Below are positions 25,116 through 31,239 of a DNA stretch of 31,239 bases, one piece after another. The stretch is from Albidovulum sp. (GTDB lineage: Bacteria > Pseudomonadota > Alphaproteobacteria > Rhodobacterales > Rhodobacteraceae). The notes beneath the pieces were generated by a model. The model was not told where the DNA came from. It worked only from the letters and a program-made list of their open reading frames with translations, and did not search any database. The stretch is taken from NCBI GenBank assembly GCA_030837785.1, contig JAUQYA010000105.1, positions 1-31,239 of the forward strand, written 5' to 3'. A program made the translations under genes and the position numbers. Each line of letters begins with the position of its first letter. Positions within the stretch are counted from its first letter, which is position 1.

Positions 25116-25769
25116 TCAGTAGTGCGTGCGCGCGTCCCGCCGGTCGGGATGGTCGAGATGCGGCGTGGCGCCGAACTGGGTCAGATGCAGCCCCTCGGCG
25201 TCGATCGCGAAGCGGTGGACCGAGGTGTTCAGGATGCGCAGAAACATCCGTGCCTTCACCACGGTCTCAAGCCCCAGCGCCAGCGCGCAGAGCGTGGCGA
25301 TGACCCCGGTCGAGGTCACGATCACCGCGCCCGCCCCCGCGCCTGCGACATCGGCCGCCGCTCCCAGAACCCGGTTCCGGAAGGCTTCGTAGCTTTCGTG
25401 TTCGGGCCCGGCCCCGCCGGCCCGCCAAAGCTCCAGCACCTGCGGCACATGGGCCGCGAAGCTCTGCGGATCGGTCGGAAACGGGATGCCGTCGCGGTCC
25501 TCGAGCATCCGGGCCAGCCGGAAATAGTCGAACTCGTTGAGCCGCGGGTCATGCCGGTGCGGCCGCGCGTCGAGGTTCACCAGCGCCGCGGTTTCCGCCT
25601 GCCGGGACAGTGTGCCCGAAACCACCCGGTCGAACCCGCCGGTGGCACGCAGGTGCTCGCCGAGCCAGATCGCCTGCTGGCGGCCGAGATCGGACAGGCT
25701 GTCATAGTCCGCCTCGCTGCGGGCGCCGGTGTTGGCCTGTCCGTGACGGATGAGCGTGATCTCGATCAT
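25116..25769 (-). CDS. Histidine-phosphatase (phosphoglycerate mutase)-family protein, second His missing
   Basis: 217 residues with the phosphohistidine motif LIRHGQAN at the N-terminus, the second arginine in SGTLSRQAET and the acidic LNEFDYF. The usual second active-site histidine (SHGG-type motif) is replaced: the aligned stretch reads VTSTGVIATL, with Thr at the His place. Activity may be changed or lost, although some family branches use variants here. The start ATG is 12 bases after the response regulator stop with AAAAGGGG before it, so it is in the same transcript. Substrate unknown. Confidence 0.82.
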   Translation of the reverse strand: MIEITLIRHGQANTGARSEADYDSLSDLGRQQAIWLGEHLRATGGFDRVVSGTLSRQAETAALVNLDARPHRHDPRLNEFDYFRLARMLEDRDGIPFPTDPQSFAAHVPQVLELWRAGGAGPEHESYEAFRNRVLGAAADVAGAGAGAVIVTSTGVIATLCALALGLETVVKARMFLRILNTSVHRFAIDAEGLHLTQFGATPHLDHPDRRDARTHY

Positions 25770-25781
25770 GCACCCCTTTTC

Positions 25782-26501
25782 TCATCCCCAGCGGACGTCG
25801 CCAAGGAAGATGTAGCCTGCGCCGTAGATGGTCTTGATCAGGCGGGGGTTCTTCGGATCCTCTCCGAGCTTGCTCCGGAGCCGCGAGATGCGCACGTCCA
25901 TCGCCCGGTCGAAGCTTTCGCCCGCCGCGCCGCCAAGGCTTTCCAGCATCTGGGCGCGGGAGATCAGCCGCCTGGGGCTTTCGGGGAAGAGCCGCAGCAC
26001 CTCGCCCTCGGCGTGGGAGAACGGCACGTCCTCGCCGGCATCGCTGACCAGAAGATTGCGGTCGAACCAGGCCGTCCAGCCGGCGAAATGGGCGACGGTC
26101 GCGGCGCGGTCGGTATCGGCGCGGCCCTTGCGCAGGCGGGCGCGGATGCGGGCGACGACCTCGGCCGGGTCGAACGGCTTGATGATGTAGTCGTCCGCGC
26201 CAAGGTCGAGGCCGGTGATACGGTCCTGCACCTGCGCGCGCCCCGAAATGATGATGATCGCAGCACCGCTTTCCAGCGCCAGCCGGTGGACCAGCGCGAG
26301 CCCGTCGCGGTCCGGCAGGCCGAGGTCGACGAGGCAGACATCGGGCGCGGTGCGCTTCAGCGCCGCCTCGAACTCGGTCGCGCGGGAATAGGCCGAAGTG
26401 CGGAAGCCGGCCGCCTCGAGCGCGTCCGAAAGCATCCGGCGGATTTCGGGCTCGTCGCCGAGGATCGCCACATGGCTGCGCGCATCGCGGATGGGCGTCA
26501 T
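25782..26501 (-). CDS. OmpR-family response regulator
   Basis: 239-residue two-domain regulator. The receiver domain (about 12-125) has the acidic pair in GDEPEI, the phospho-acceptor Asp in VDLGLPDRDG, the switch Ser in IIISGRA and the Lys in IKPFDP. The C-terminal winged helix (about 140-235) has FSHAEGEVLRLF, the recognition region AMDVRISRLRSKL and the terminal IKTIYGAGYIF. The start overlaps the stop of the sensor kinase (bases 26498-26501), so the two are coupled. Its phosphorylation source is uncertain because that kinase lacks the phospho-accepting His. Confidence 0.92.
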   Translation of the reverse strand: MTPIRDARSHVAILGDEPEIRRMLSDALEAAGFRTSAYSRATEFEAALKRTAPDVCLVDLGLPDRDGLALVHRLALESGAAIIIISGRAQVQDRITGLDLGADDYIIKPFDPAEVVARIRARLRKGRADTDRAATVAHFAGWTAWFDRNLLVSDAGEDVPFSHAEGEVLRLFPESPRRLISRAQMLESLGGAAGESFDRAMDVRISRLRSKLGEDPKNPRLIKTIYGAGYIFLGDVRWG

Positions 26502-28438
26502 GCGGCCTCCCTTCGTGTTAGAACCGCCGACAGATCGGTCGCCGTGAAGGGCTTGGACAGGACCGGCAGCGTTCCCGCCCGGGCGCGCTGGGCGTCGCCG
26601 GCGGGCAGCGAGGTCATCAGCACGACCCGCGCCGGGTGGCCGCGGCTGCGCAGCGCCGCCGCAAGGTCCAGACCGCTCATCGCGCCGGGCAGGCGGATGT
26701 CGGAAAGAACGAGGTCGAGCCCCGGAAGGTCGCAAAGCGCCAGCGCCTCGTCCGCGCTCGCCGCCTCGATCACGTTGTGGCCAAGCGCGCGCAGCATCGC
26801 GCGCACATCGGCGCGGATTTCCTCGCGGTCCTCGACCAGCAGGACCAGAAGCGGTTCCGCCCGGTCAGGCCCCGCGGCGTGGCGGAGGGGCAGCCGCAGC
26901 GTCACCGTCGCGCCACCTTCGGGCCGGTTGGAAAGTGTCACCGTGCCGCCCGAGAGCCTGGTGTGGTCATGGACCATCGACAGGCCAAGCCCCGATCCTT
27001 CGCCGCCCTTGGTCGTGAAGAACGGGTCGAGCCCGCGGTCCAGTGCCTCGGCCGAGAACCCCGGCCCGGTGTCGGCGACGGAAACCTCAAGCCAGGTGTC
27101 GCGCAGGGGGCGTGCCGCGATCGTGATGCGCCCCGTCCCGGTGCTGCCTGCGGCGATGGCATCGCGGGCGTTGAGGACGAGGTTCAGGAGCGAATCCTGC
27201 AACGATCCGGCGTCGAGCATCACCGCCCCGTCAAGCCCCGACACCAGCAGGTCAAGCCCGATCCCCTCGGGCAGCGACGGCCGCGCCATGACCTGCAGAT
27301 CGACCAGCAGGGCGGTCAGGTCGGTGGGCACCGGCCGGACCTCGCGCGGACCCGACATCGAGGCGATCCGGTCGAGAAGCTTGCCGCCCCTGCGCGCGGC
27401 GGCAAGCGTCGACCGGGCAAGCGCGGCCGCCTCGTCCGGCAGGCCCGGCATCCGTTCGAGCTGCCCCTGAAGGCCGAGGATGACGGTCAGCAGATTGGCG
27501 AAGTCGTACGCCAGGCCCGAGGTCAGCTGCGCCGCGAGTTCCCGCTTCGCCGTCTGGGCAAGTGCCGTGCGCGCCTGCGCCTCTTCGGTAACGTCCATCG
27601 ACAGGGCGTAGACGCCCTGCGGCCGCCCCGCCGTACCGCCGTCGGGCGTCAGCGCGATGCGGATGAGGCGGCCCGACGGGTCGTGGGTGATCTCGAACAC
27701 GCTCGCCTCGCCCTCCAGCGCCCGCATCAGCCGGGGCTCGATCCCGGCGAAGGTCTCGGGCTCCAGCGCCTCGCGGACGGGGCGACCGACGATGTCGGAC
27801 AGCATGCCCGGCATGACCGACGACAGCCGCCGGTTGGAATAGGTGTAGACCAGATCCGCACCGACATGGGTGATGTGCGCGGGCACCATCTCGGTCACCA
27901 GCCGGGTGCGCGCCTCCATCTCCATCAATTCGCGCTTGGCCTCCTCCAGCGCGGCGTTGGTGGCGGCAAGCTCCCGGTTCGCCTGGGCCAGCCGCTCGGC
28001 ATGGCTCAGGAGCTTCTCCGACAGCACCTCGGAGCGCCCCCGCAGCAGCGCCTCCTGCGCCTTGATGCCGCTGATGTCGGTGTAGACCGTCACCCAGCCA
28101 CCCTGTGTCAGCGGCGGGCCCTCGACCGCGATCGTGCGGCCATCGGGGCGGCGGCGTTCCAGGTAATGCGGCACGAAGGCGCGCGCCTGATCCACCCGCA
28201 CCCGCACCGCCTCCTCGGGGTCGCCGACCTCACCGTATTCGCCGCGCAGGGCGAGATGGCGGATCGTGTCCTCGAACGAGGTGCCGGGTCGCGTCAGGTG
28301 TTCGGGCAGGTCGAACATGACCCGGTACTGGCGGTTGGAAACCGCGAGCCTCAGATCCCGGTCGAAGATCGACAACGCCTGCTGGATCAGGTTCAGCCCG
28401 GCCTGGGTCAGCTTGGCGCGCGTGTCGTCGCGGTTCAT
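26498..28438 (-). CDS. PAS-containing hybrid sensor histidine kinase with His-to-Tyr change in the H-box
   Basis: 646-residue cytosolic hybrid sensor with no membrane helices. It has a PAS_7-type domain (about 10-122), a coiled coil (about 125-180), a second PAS (about 180-285), then DHp (about 295-360), HATPase (about 405-520) and a C-terminal receiver (about 530-643). The ATP domain looks intact: NLVLNARDA, ADTGPGF, FFTTKGG, GSGLGLSMVHD. The receiver has E536-D537, D580, T609 and K629. The H-box, usually AHDFNNLL, reads AYDFANLL, with Tyr311 (codon at 27508-27506, TAC) instead of His. One C-to-T change from CAC explains it. Phosphotransfer by the normal route should fail. ATG 28438 is preceded by GGAGGACGG. 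PAS ligand unknown. Confidence 0.9.
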   Translation of the reverse strand: MNRDDTRAKLTQAGLNLIQQALSIFDRDLRLAVSNRQYRVMFDLPEHLTRPGTSFEDTIRHLALRGEYGEVGDPEEAVRVRVDQARAFVPHYLERRRPDGRTIAVEGPPLTQGGWVTVYTDISGIKAQEALLRGRSEVLSEKLLSHAERLAQANRELAATNAALEEAKRELMEMEARTRLVTEMVPAHITHVGADLVYTYSNRRLSSVMPGMLSDIVGRPVREALEPETFAGIEPRLMRALEGEASVFEITHDPSGRLIRIALTPDGGTAGRPQGVYALSMDVTEEAQARTALAQTAKRELAAQLTSGLAYDFANLLTVILGLQGQLERMPGLPDEAAALARSTLAAARRGGKLLDRIASMSGPREVRPVPTDLTALLVDLQVMARPSLPEGIGLDLLVSGLDGAVMLDAGSLQDSLLNLVLNARDAIAAGSTGTGRITIAARPLRDTWLEVSVADTGPGFSAEALDRGLDPFFTTKGGEGSGLGLSMVHDHTRLSGGTVTLSNRPEGGATVTLRLPLRHAAGPDRAEPLLVLLVEDREEIRADVRAMLRALGHNVIEAASADEALALCDLPGLDLVLSDIRLPGAMSGLDLAAALRSRGHPARVVLMTSLPAGDAQRARAGTLPVLSKPFTATDLSAVLTRREAA

Positions 28439-28624
28439 CCGTCCTCCGTCCTCCTATCGCTAGCATCGCCGCCGCGACTGACGGAAGGGGCAAGCGGCGC
28501 CTGTCACAATTCGTAACCCAGGCGCAAAAGCCGGGAAATCCTTGACCACGAACCCGGCCGGCGGGAGGCTGGCGGCGACACCACCCAGGCCGAACGGGGC
28601 CGGCCCGGCGCCACGGAGAACGGG

Positions 28625-28705
28625 TTCGCCGGTGTGCTGGCGCTTTTCTTCCTCGTGTTCCGGCCGCAAGGTCCGTTCGGTGAACGCATCATCGAAAGGG
28701 TGTGA
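28625..28705 (+). pseudogene. C-terminal remnant of a branched-chain amino acid ABC transporter permease (LivM/LivH-like)
   Basis: In the frame ending with TGA 28703-28705 the last ~26 codons read FAGVLALFFLVFRPQGPFGERIIERV. A hydrophobic helix followed by FRPQG-x-FG-x-(x)-ERV is the characteristic C-terminus of LivH/LivM permeases. Upstream of about 28620 the frame has no permease-like or membrane sequence and no start, so only the tail remains. It ends 2 bases before the start of the small membrane protein gene, the tight spacing expected inside an operon. This suggests that a deletion removed the rest of a transporter operon and joined it to the sensor-kinase upstream region. Confidence 0.6.
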
Positions 28706-28707
28706 CC

Positions 28708-28959
28708 ATGCCGAAACTGATCGCCATCCTCAACGTCGTCGCCTGGGCCGGGTTCTGGGCCTTCGGCTACATCGCGCTGACCGGCTCGCCGGCCGACGGC
28801 GCCCACGTCACCGTGGCGCTGGTCCTCGCCGCGCTTGGCGGCGTGGCGGGGATCGCCGCCTGGCTCTGGCTGGTGCGCTATTCCGAAGCCACCGGCTATG
28901 CCCGGCGCTCCAACCAGGTGCCGCGCGAACACCACCGCGCGCCGGAGGGCCAGGCATGA
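28708..28959 (+). CDS. Small two-helix membrane protein, function unknown
   Basis: 83 residues with two hydrophobic helices (about 4-26, IAILNVVAWAGFWAFGYIAL, and about 36-59, VALVLAALGGVAGIAAWLWL) and a basic, hydrophilic C-terminal tail. ATG 28708 is chosen; GTG 28702 is two codons upstream and in frame. It starts right after the fossil permease end, so it was probably part of a branched-chain amino acid transporter operon and has survived alone. Family not recognised with certainty. Two promoter-like sources are possible: the upstream 28440-28620 region or none, in which case it may be poorly expressed. Confidence 0.7.
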   Translation: MPKLIAILNVVAWAGFWAFGYIALTGSPADGAHVTVALVLAALGGVAGIAAWLWLVRYSEATGYARRSNQVPREHHRAPEGQA

Positions 28960-29357
28960 GCCCGCATCTTCTTCGTTGCCGAAATACCCCGGGGGCCCGG
29001 GGGCTGGGCCCCCGGCGCGGTGTCAGGCGAGAGGTCTGATAGGCGTTCGACCGCGGCGTAATCGTGGAAATCGCCCCGGCACCGGCGAGCTGTCGGCGGT
29101 CATGGCCGGGCAAGCCCCTGCGGCCGCACCAACCTGCGCGGGGTGTCGCCACGCGCGAGGGCGGAATGGACGCGAGGACGGTTCGGGTGGAAACCGCTTC
29201 CGGGGATGCGGCGTTGCATGAGAGGTCCGTCATGGACATTCTGAAACTGCGAGGCCGGATCGAGCCGATTCCCAAGGGGTTGCTGCCGAACGACGGCAAG
29301 ATGATCGGGGATCGGCGGACATACGACCAGGTCTCGTCACGGAAGGGGAGACACCAG
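28960..29357. other. 398-base gap without a confident gene
   Basis: This gap holds one GC-rich stem-loop repeat (28983-29020) at its left end. From 29064 on, the frame of the next gene is open without stops. Within it ATG 29232 has GAGAGG six bases upstream and would begin MDILKLRGRIEPIPKGLL, a 42-residue extension before the signal peptide at 29358. I do not recognise this stretch. It may be leader or promoter DNA or a genuine alternative start. No tRNA, no other ORF of quality and no clear -35/-10 pair was seen. Confidence 0.5.
28983..29020 (-). repeat. Second copy of the GC-rich intergenic stem-loop element
   Basis: CCGGGGGC (28997-29004) pairs with GCCCCCGG (29008-29015) over a 3-base loop. 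On the minus strand it is followed by GGCCCCCGGGGTATTTCGGC, the same layout as the copy at 8522-8558 (stem-loop, CCCCCG, then a short AT block). Confidence 0.6.
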
Positions 29358-31025
29358 ATGCCCGATCGGATCGCGGCTGCCGCAGCCCTGGCCATCGCCG
29401 CCGCCCTGCCGGCGGCCGCGCAGGATGCCGCCCTCATCATCGGTAACGAGAACTACCGCTCTGCGGCCGACATTTCCGCCGCCGATGACGCGCTTGACGC
29501 CGCCAGGCCGCTCGAAGGCGCGGGCTTCGTGGTGCGCAAGGGCGCCGATCTCGGCGACGCCGAGATGCAGGCGCTTCTGGCCCGTCACTACGACGACACC
29601 GCCAGGCCCGGGCGCAGCGTGATCCTGCTTGCGGGCCATTTCGCCCATGCCGGCGGCGAGACCTGGCTGATCGGTACCGATGCGCATGCGCCCTCGCTCG
29701 GCGGGGCCGACGCTGCCGGGCTGCCGCTCTCCTCGGTTCTGGCGATCGCGGCCGAACGGGCGGGCGGCGCGATCGTGCTTCTGGGCACCGAGGATCGCCG
29801 GATCGACCTGGGCCGGGGACTCGTCGCCGGGATCGGCCCCCTGACGGTGCCCCAGGGCGTGACGGTGATCAGCGGCGACGCGGCGGCGGTTGCGGCCTTT
29901 GCCGCGACACTGCCCGATCGCCGCGGCCAGACGCCGGCGGAAATCGCCGATGCCGCCGAAGGCCTGACCGTTGCCGGTTTCCGCGGCGCTTTCACGGCCT
30001 TCCTTCCCGCCGACGCCGACGCCGACGCCGGCGCCCCCGCACCCGCGCCAGCACCTGTAACGCCGCCCCCGGCCGATACCGGCGAGGCGGCCTTCTGGCA
30101 GGCTACCGAAGCCATTGGCAACCGCGCCGCCTACGAGGCCTACCTGACCCGCTTCCCGACGGGGGCGCATGCGGCCGACGCGCGCGCAGCACTTGCAGCA
30201 CTCGACGATCCCGCCACGCAGGCCAGGGCGGCGGAGGAGGCGCTGGGCCTCGGCCGGGAACAGCGCCGGCAGATCCAGCGCGACCTCTCGATCCTCGATA
30301 TCGACCCGAAGGGCATCGACGGGCTGTTCGGCCCGGGCTCACGCAAGGCGATTGCCGTCTGGCAGCGCCGGAACGGCGAAGCCGCGACAGGCTTCATCAC
30401 CGCGGCGCAGATGGCGACGCTCGGCGGCCAGGCGGCGCGCCGCGCCGCCGAGCTGGAGACCGAAGCCGCCGCCCGCAAGGCCGAGCAGGACCGGCAGGAC
30501 CGGGGTTACTGGGACCAGACCGGCGCCAAGGGCGACGAGCCGGGCCTGCGCGCCTATCTCAAGCGCTATCCCGACGGGCTTTTTGCCGAACTGGCGCAGG
30601 AACGGCTCGCGGTCTTCGAAGAGGACCGCCGCGCCGAGGCCGCCGCTGCGGATCGCGCGGCCTGGGACAGGGCGGCGCAGCTCAATACCCTCAAGTCGTA
30701 TCAGGAGTATCTCGCCGCCTATCCGAAGGGCGCCTTCGTCGAGGAGGCGCGCCGGAAGATCGCGGAGCTGAGCGAGACACCCGATCAGGAAGCGGCCCGC
30801 AAGCAGGCCGAGGCGCAGGAGGCCGCTCTCAACCTCAGCCCGGTGATGCGCTCGCTGGTCGAGCAGCGGCTCGCGGCGCTCGGCCTGAAGCCGGGGCGGG
30901 CGGACGGCAAGTTCGACGACGACACGCGCCGCGCGATCCGGCGCTATCAGCAGGCGCGCGGGCTGCCGGTCACCGGCTACCTCAACCAGCAGACCGTGGC
31001 CCGGCTCCTGGTCGATTCGCTCTGA
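29358..31025 (+). CDS. Secreted pseudo-caspase (C14-like) with repeats and two peptidoglycan-binding domains
   Basis: 555 residues. There is a signal peptide at 1-22 (ALPAAAQ/D). A caspase-like p20 fold spans about 23-215: AALIIGNENYR, and LLAGHFAHAGGETWLIGTD with H94 at the catalytic-His position. The strand that normally ends in DACR reads VLLGTEDRR, so the nucleophile Cys is absent and protease activity is unlikely. An Ala/Pro/Asp linker (about 216-240) follows. Three similar ~38-residue units (about 245-283, 383-423, 434-471; YLxxxPxGxxxxxAR pattern) alternate with a PG_binding_1 domain (about 300-352), and a second PG_binding_1 closes the protein (about 495-553). It is probably an envelope scaffold bound to the cell wall. 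ATG 29358 has GGAAGGGGAG upstream. A longer start at 29232 is possible. Confidence 0.82.
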   Translation: MPDRIAAAAALAIAAALPAAAQDAALIIGNENYRSAADISAADDALDAARPLEGAGFVVRKGADLGDAEMQALLARHYDDTARPGRSVILLAGHFAHAGGETWLIGTDAHAPSLGGADAAGLPLSSVLAIAAERAGGAIVLLGTEDRRIDLGRGLVAGIGPLTVPQGVTVISGDAAAVAAFAATLPDRRGQTPAEIADAAEGLTVAGFRGAFTAFLPADADADAGAPAPAPAPVTPPPADTGEAAFWQATEAIGNRAAYEAYLTRFPTGAHAADARAALAALDDPATQARAAEEALGLGREQRRQIQRDLSILDIDPKGIDGLFGPGSRKAIAVWQRRNGEAATGFITAAQMATLGGQAARRAAELETEAAARKAEQDRQDRGYWDQTGAKGDEPGLRAYLKRYPDGLFAELAQERLAVFEEDRRAEAAAADRAAWDRAAQLNTLKSYQEYLAAYPKGAFVEEARRKIAELSETPDQEAARKQAEAQEAALNLSPVMRSLVEQRLAALGLKPGRADGKFDDDTRRAIRRYQQARGLPVTGYLNQQTVARLLVDSL

Positions 31026-31037
31026 CCCAAGCAAGAA

Positions 31038-31059
31038 GGCCGCCGGTTTCCCGGCGGCC
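31038..31059. terminator. Rho-independent-type hairpin between convergent genes
   Basis: GGCCGCCGG (31038-31046) and CCGGCGGCC (31051-31059) form a 9-bp stem with a 4-base loop. On the minus strand it is followed by TTCTT, a weak U-tract, so it best serves rpmJ. It can also stop the plus-strand gene ending at 31025. Confidence 0.75.
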
Positions 31060-31085
31060 CCCCGAAACCTTCATGCGCCAAGGCG

Positions 31086-31211
31086 TCAGCCCTGGCGGGC
31101 CTTGTAGCGGCGCTGCGTCTTGTTGATCACATAGACGCGGCCCTTGCGGCGCACGATCTGACAGTCGCGATGGCGCAACTTCAGCGAGCGGAGCGAGTTC
31201 CTGACCTTCAT
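31086..31211 (-). CDS. rpmJ: 50S ribosomal protein L36
   Basis: 41-residue L36 (MKVRNSLRSLKLRHRDC... ending RYKARQG). It has the basic core VRRKGRVYVINKTQRR. Only one cysteine (C17) remains, so the CxxC...C/H zinc ribbon of classical L36 is absent. This is the zinc-independent form usual in Alphaproteobacteria. ATG 31211-31209 has AGGAG seven bases upstream. It is followed by the terminator at 31038-31059. Its promoter lies at or beyond the window end. Confidence 0.95.
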   Translation of the reverse strand: MKVRNSLRSLKLRHRDCQIVRRKGRVYVINKTQRRYKARQG

Positions 31212-31239
31212 CGGTCTTCTCCTATTCGCGGCGCGCGTC

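Noticed and set aside
28542..29039. Open frame of 165 codons overlapping the permease fossil and the small membrane protein
   Set aside because: Arg/Gly/Ala-rich shadow composition; the other frames carry the recognisable permease tail and two-helix protein.

Overview
The window is about 31 kb of very GC-rich DNA with G/C-ending codons. Gene content and style point to an alphaproteobacterium of the Rhodobacterales (Rhodobacteraceae/Paracoccaceae). The evidence is a zinc-ligand-poor L36, FNR-type TTGAC/T-N4-A/GTCAA boxes, a GC-rich intergenic stem-loop ending in a short AT block, MaoC/PTA-type and PhaC genes, and sarcosine/dimethylglycine dehydrogenase paralogs. No transposase, integrase, phage gene or CRISPR array was seen.

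Layout. (1) 1-2256: a partial tRNA-Lys(UUU) with its own promoter on the minus strand, then the dapF-mtaB housekeeping pair on the plus strand. (2) 2257-2600: a small secreted-protein gene that looks complete in its signals (FNR-like box, -10, ribosome site, hairpin terminator) but is broken by a frameshift. (3) 2635-16196: a divergent LysR-type regulator and a seven-gene plus-strand cluster: dimethylglycine dehydrogenase-like, sarcosine dehydrogenase-like, MttB-family methyltransferase without pyrrolysine, aldehyde dehydrogenase, 3-hydroxyisobutyrate dehydrogenase-like, GMC (choline dehydrogenase-like) oxidoreductase, and a stand-alone hydantoinase-A/ASKHA protein. I read this as a catabolic operon for a quaternary or N-methylated amine alcohol. 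The substrate cannot be fixed from sequence. (4) 16198-17394: rlmN. (5) 17541-23885: a probable low-oxygen polyhydroxyalkanoate/energy module. It holds a phasin and a Ca2+-type P-type ATPase on plus, and a phosphotransacetylase-like protein and PHA synthase on minus. FNR-type boxes lie in front of both ends. (6) 23947-28438: a minus-strand run of hybrid sensor kinase, OmpR-type regulator, histidine-phosphatase-like protein and saccharopine-dehydrogenase-family protein. The kinase has Tyr where the phospho-accepting His should be. (7) 28600-31239: a fossil C-terminus of a branched-chain amino acid ABC permease, a small membrane protein, a ~400-base gap with a repeat element, a secreted pseudo-caspase with peptidoglycan-binding domains, and rpmJ (L36).

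How the genes work together. In the amine cluster the expected logic is: alcohol to aldehyde (GMC), aldehyde to acid (ALDH), corrinoid-dependent removal of the first methyl (MttB-like), then oxidative removal of the next two methyls onto folate (the two FAD-GcvT enzymes). The roles of the hydroxyacid dehydrogenase-like and HyuA-like proteins are open. In the PHA module, FNR-type control suggests polymer synthesis and acyl-phosphate metabolism are raised when oxygen is low. All functional statements are from sequence reading only; no database search was run.
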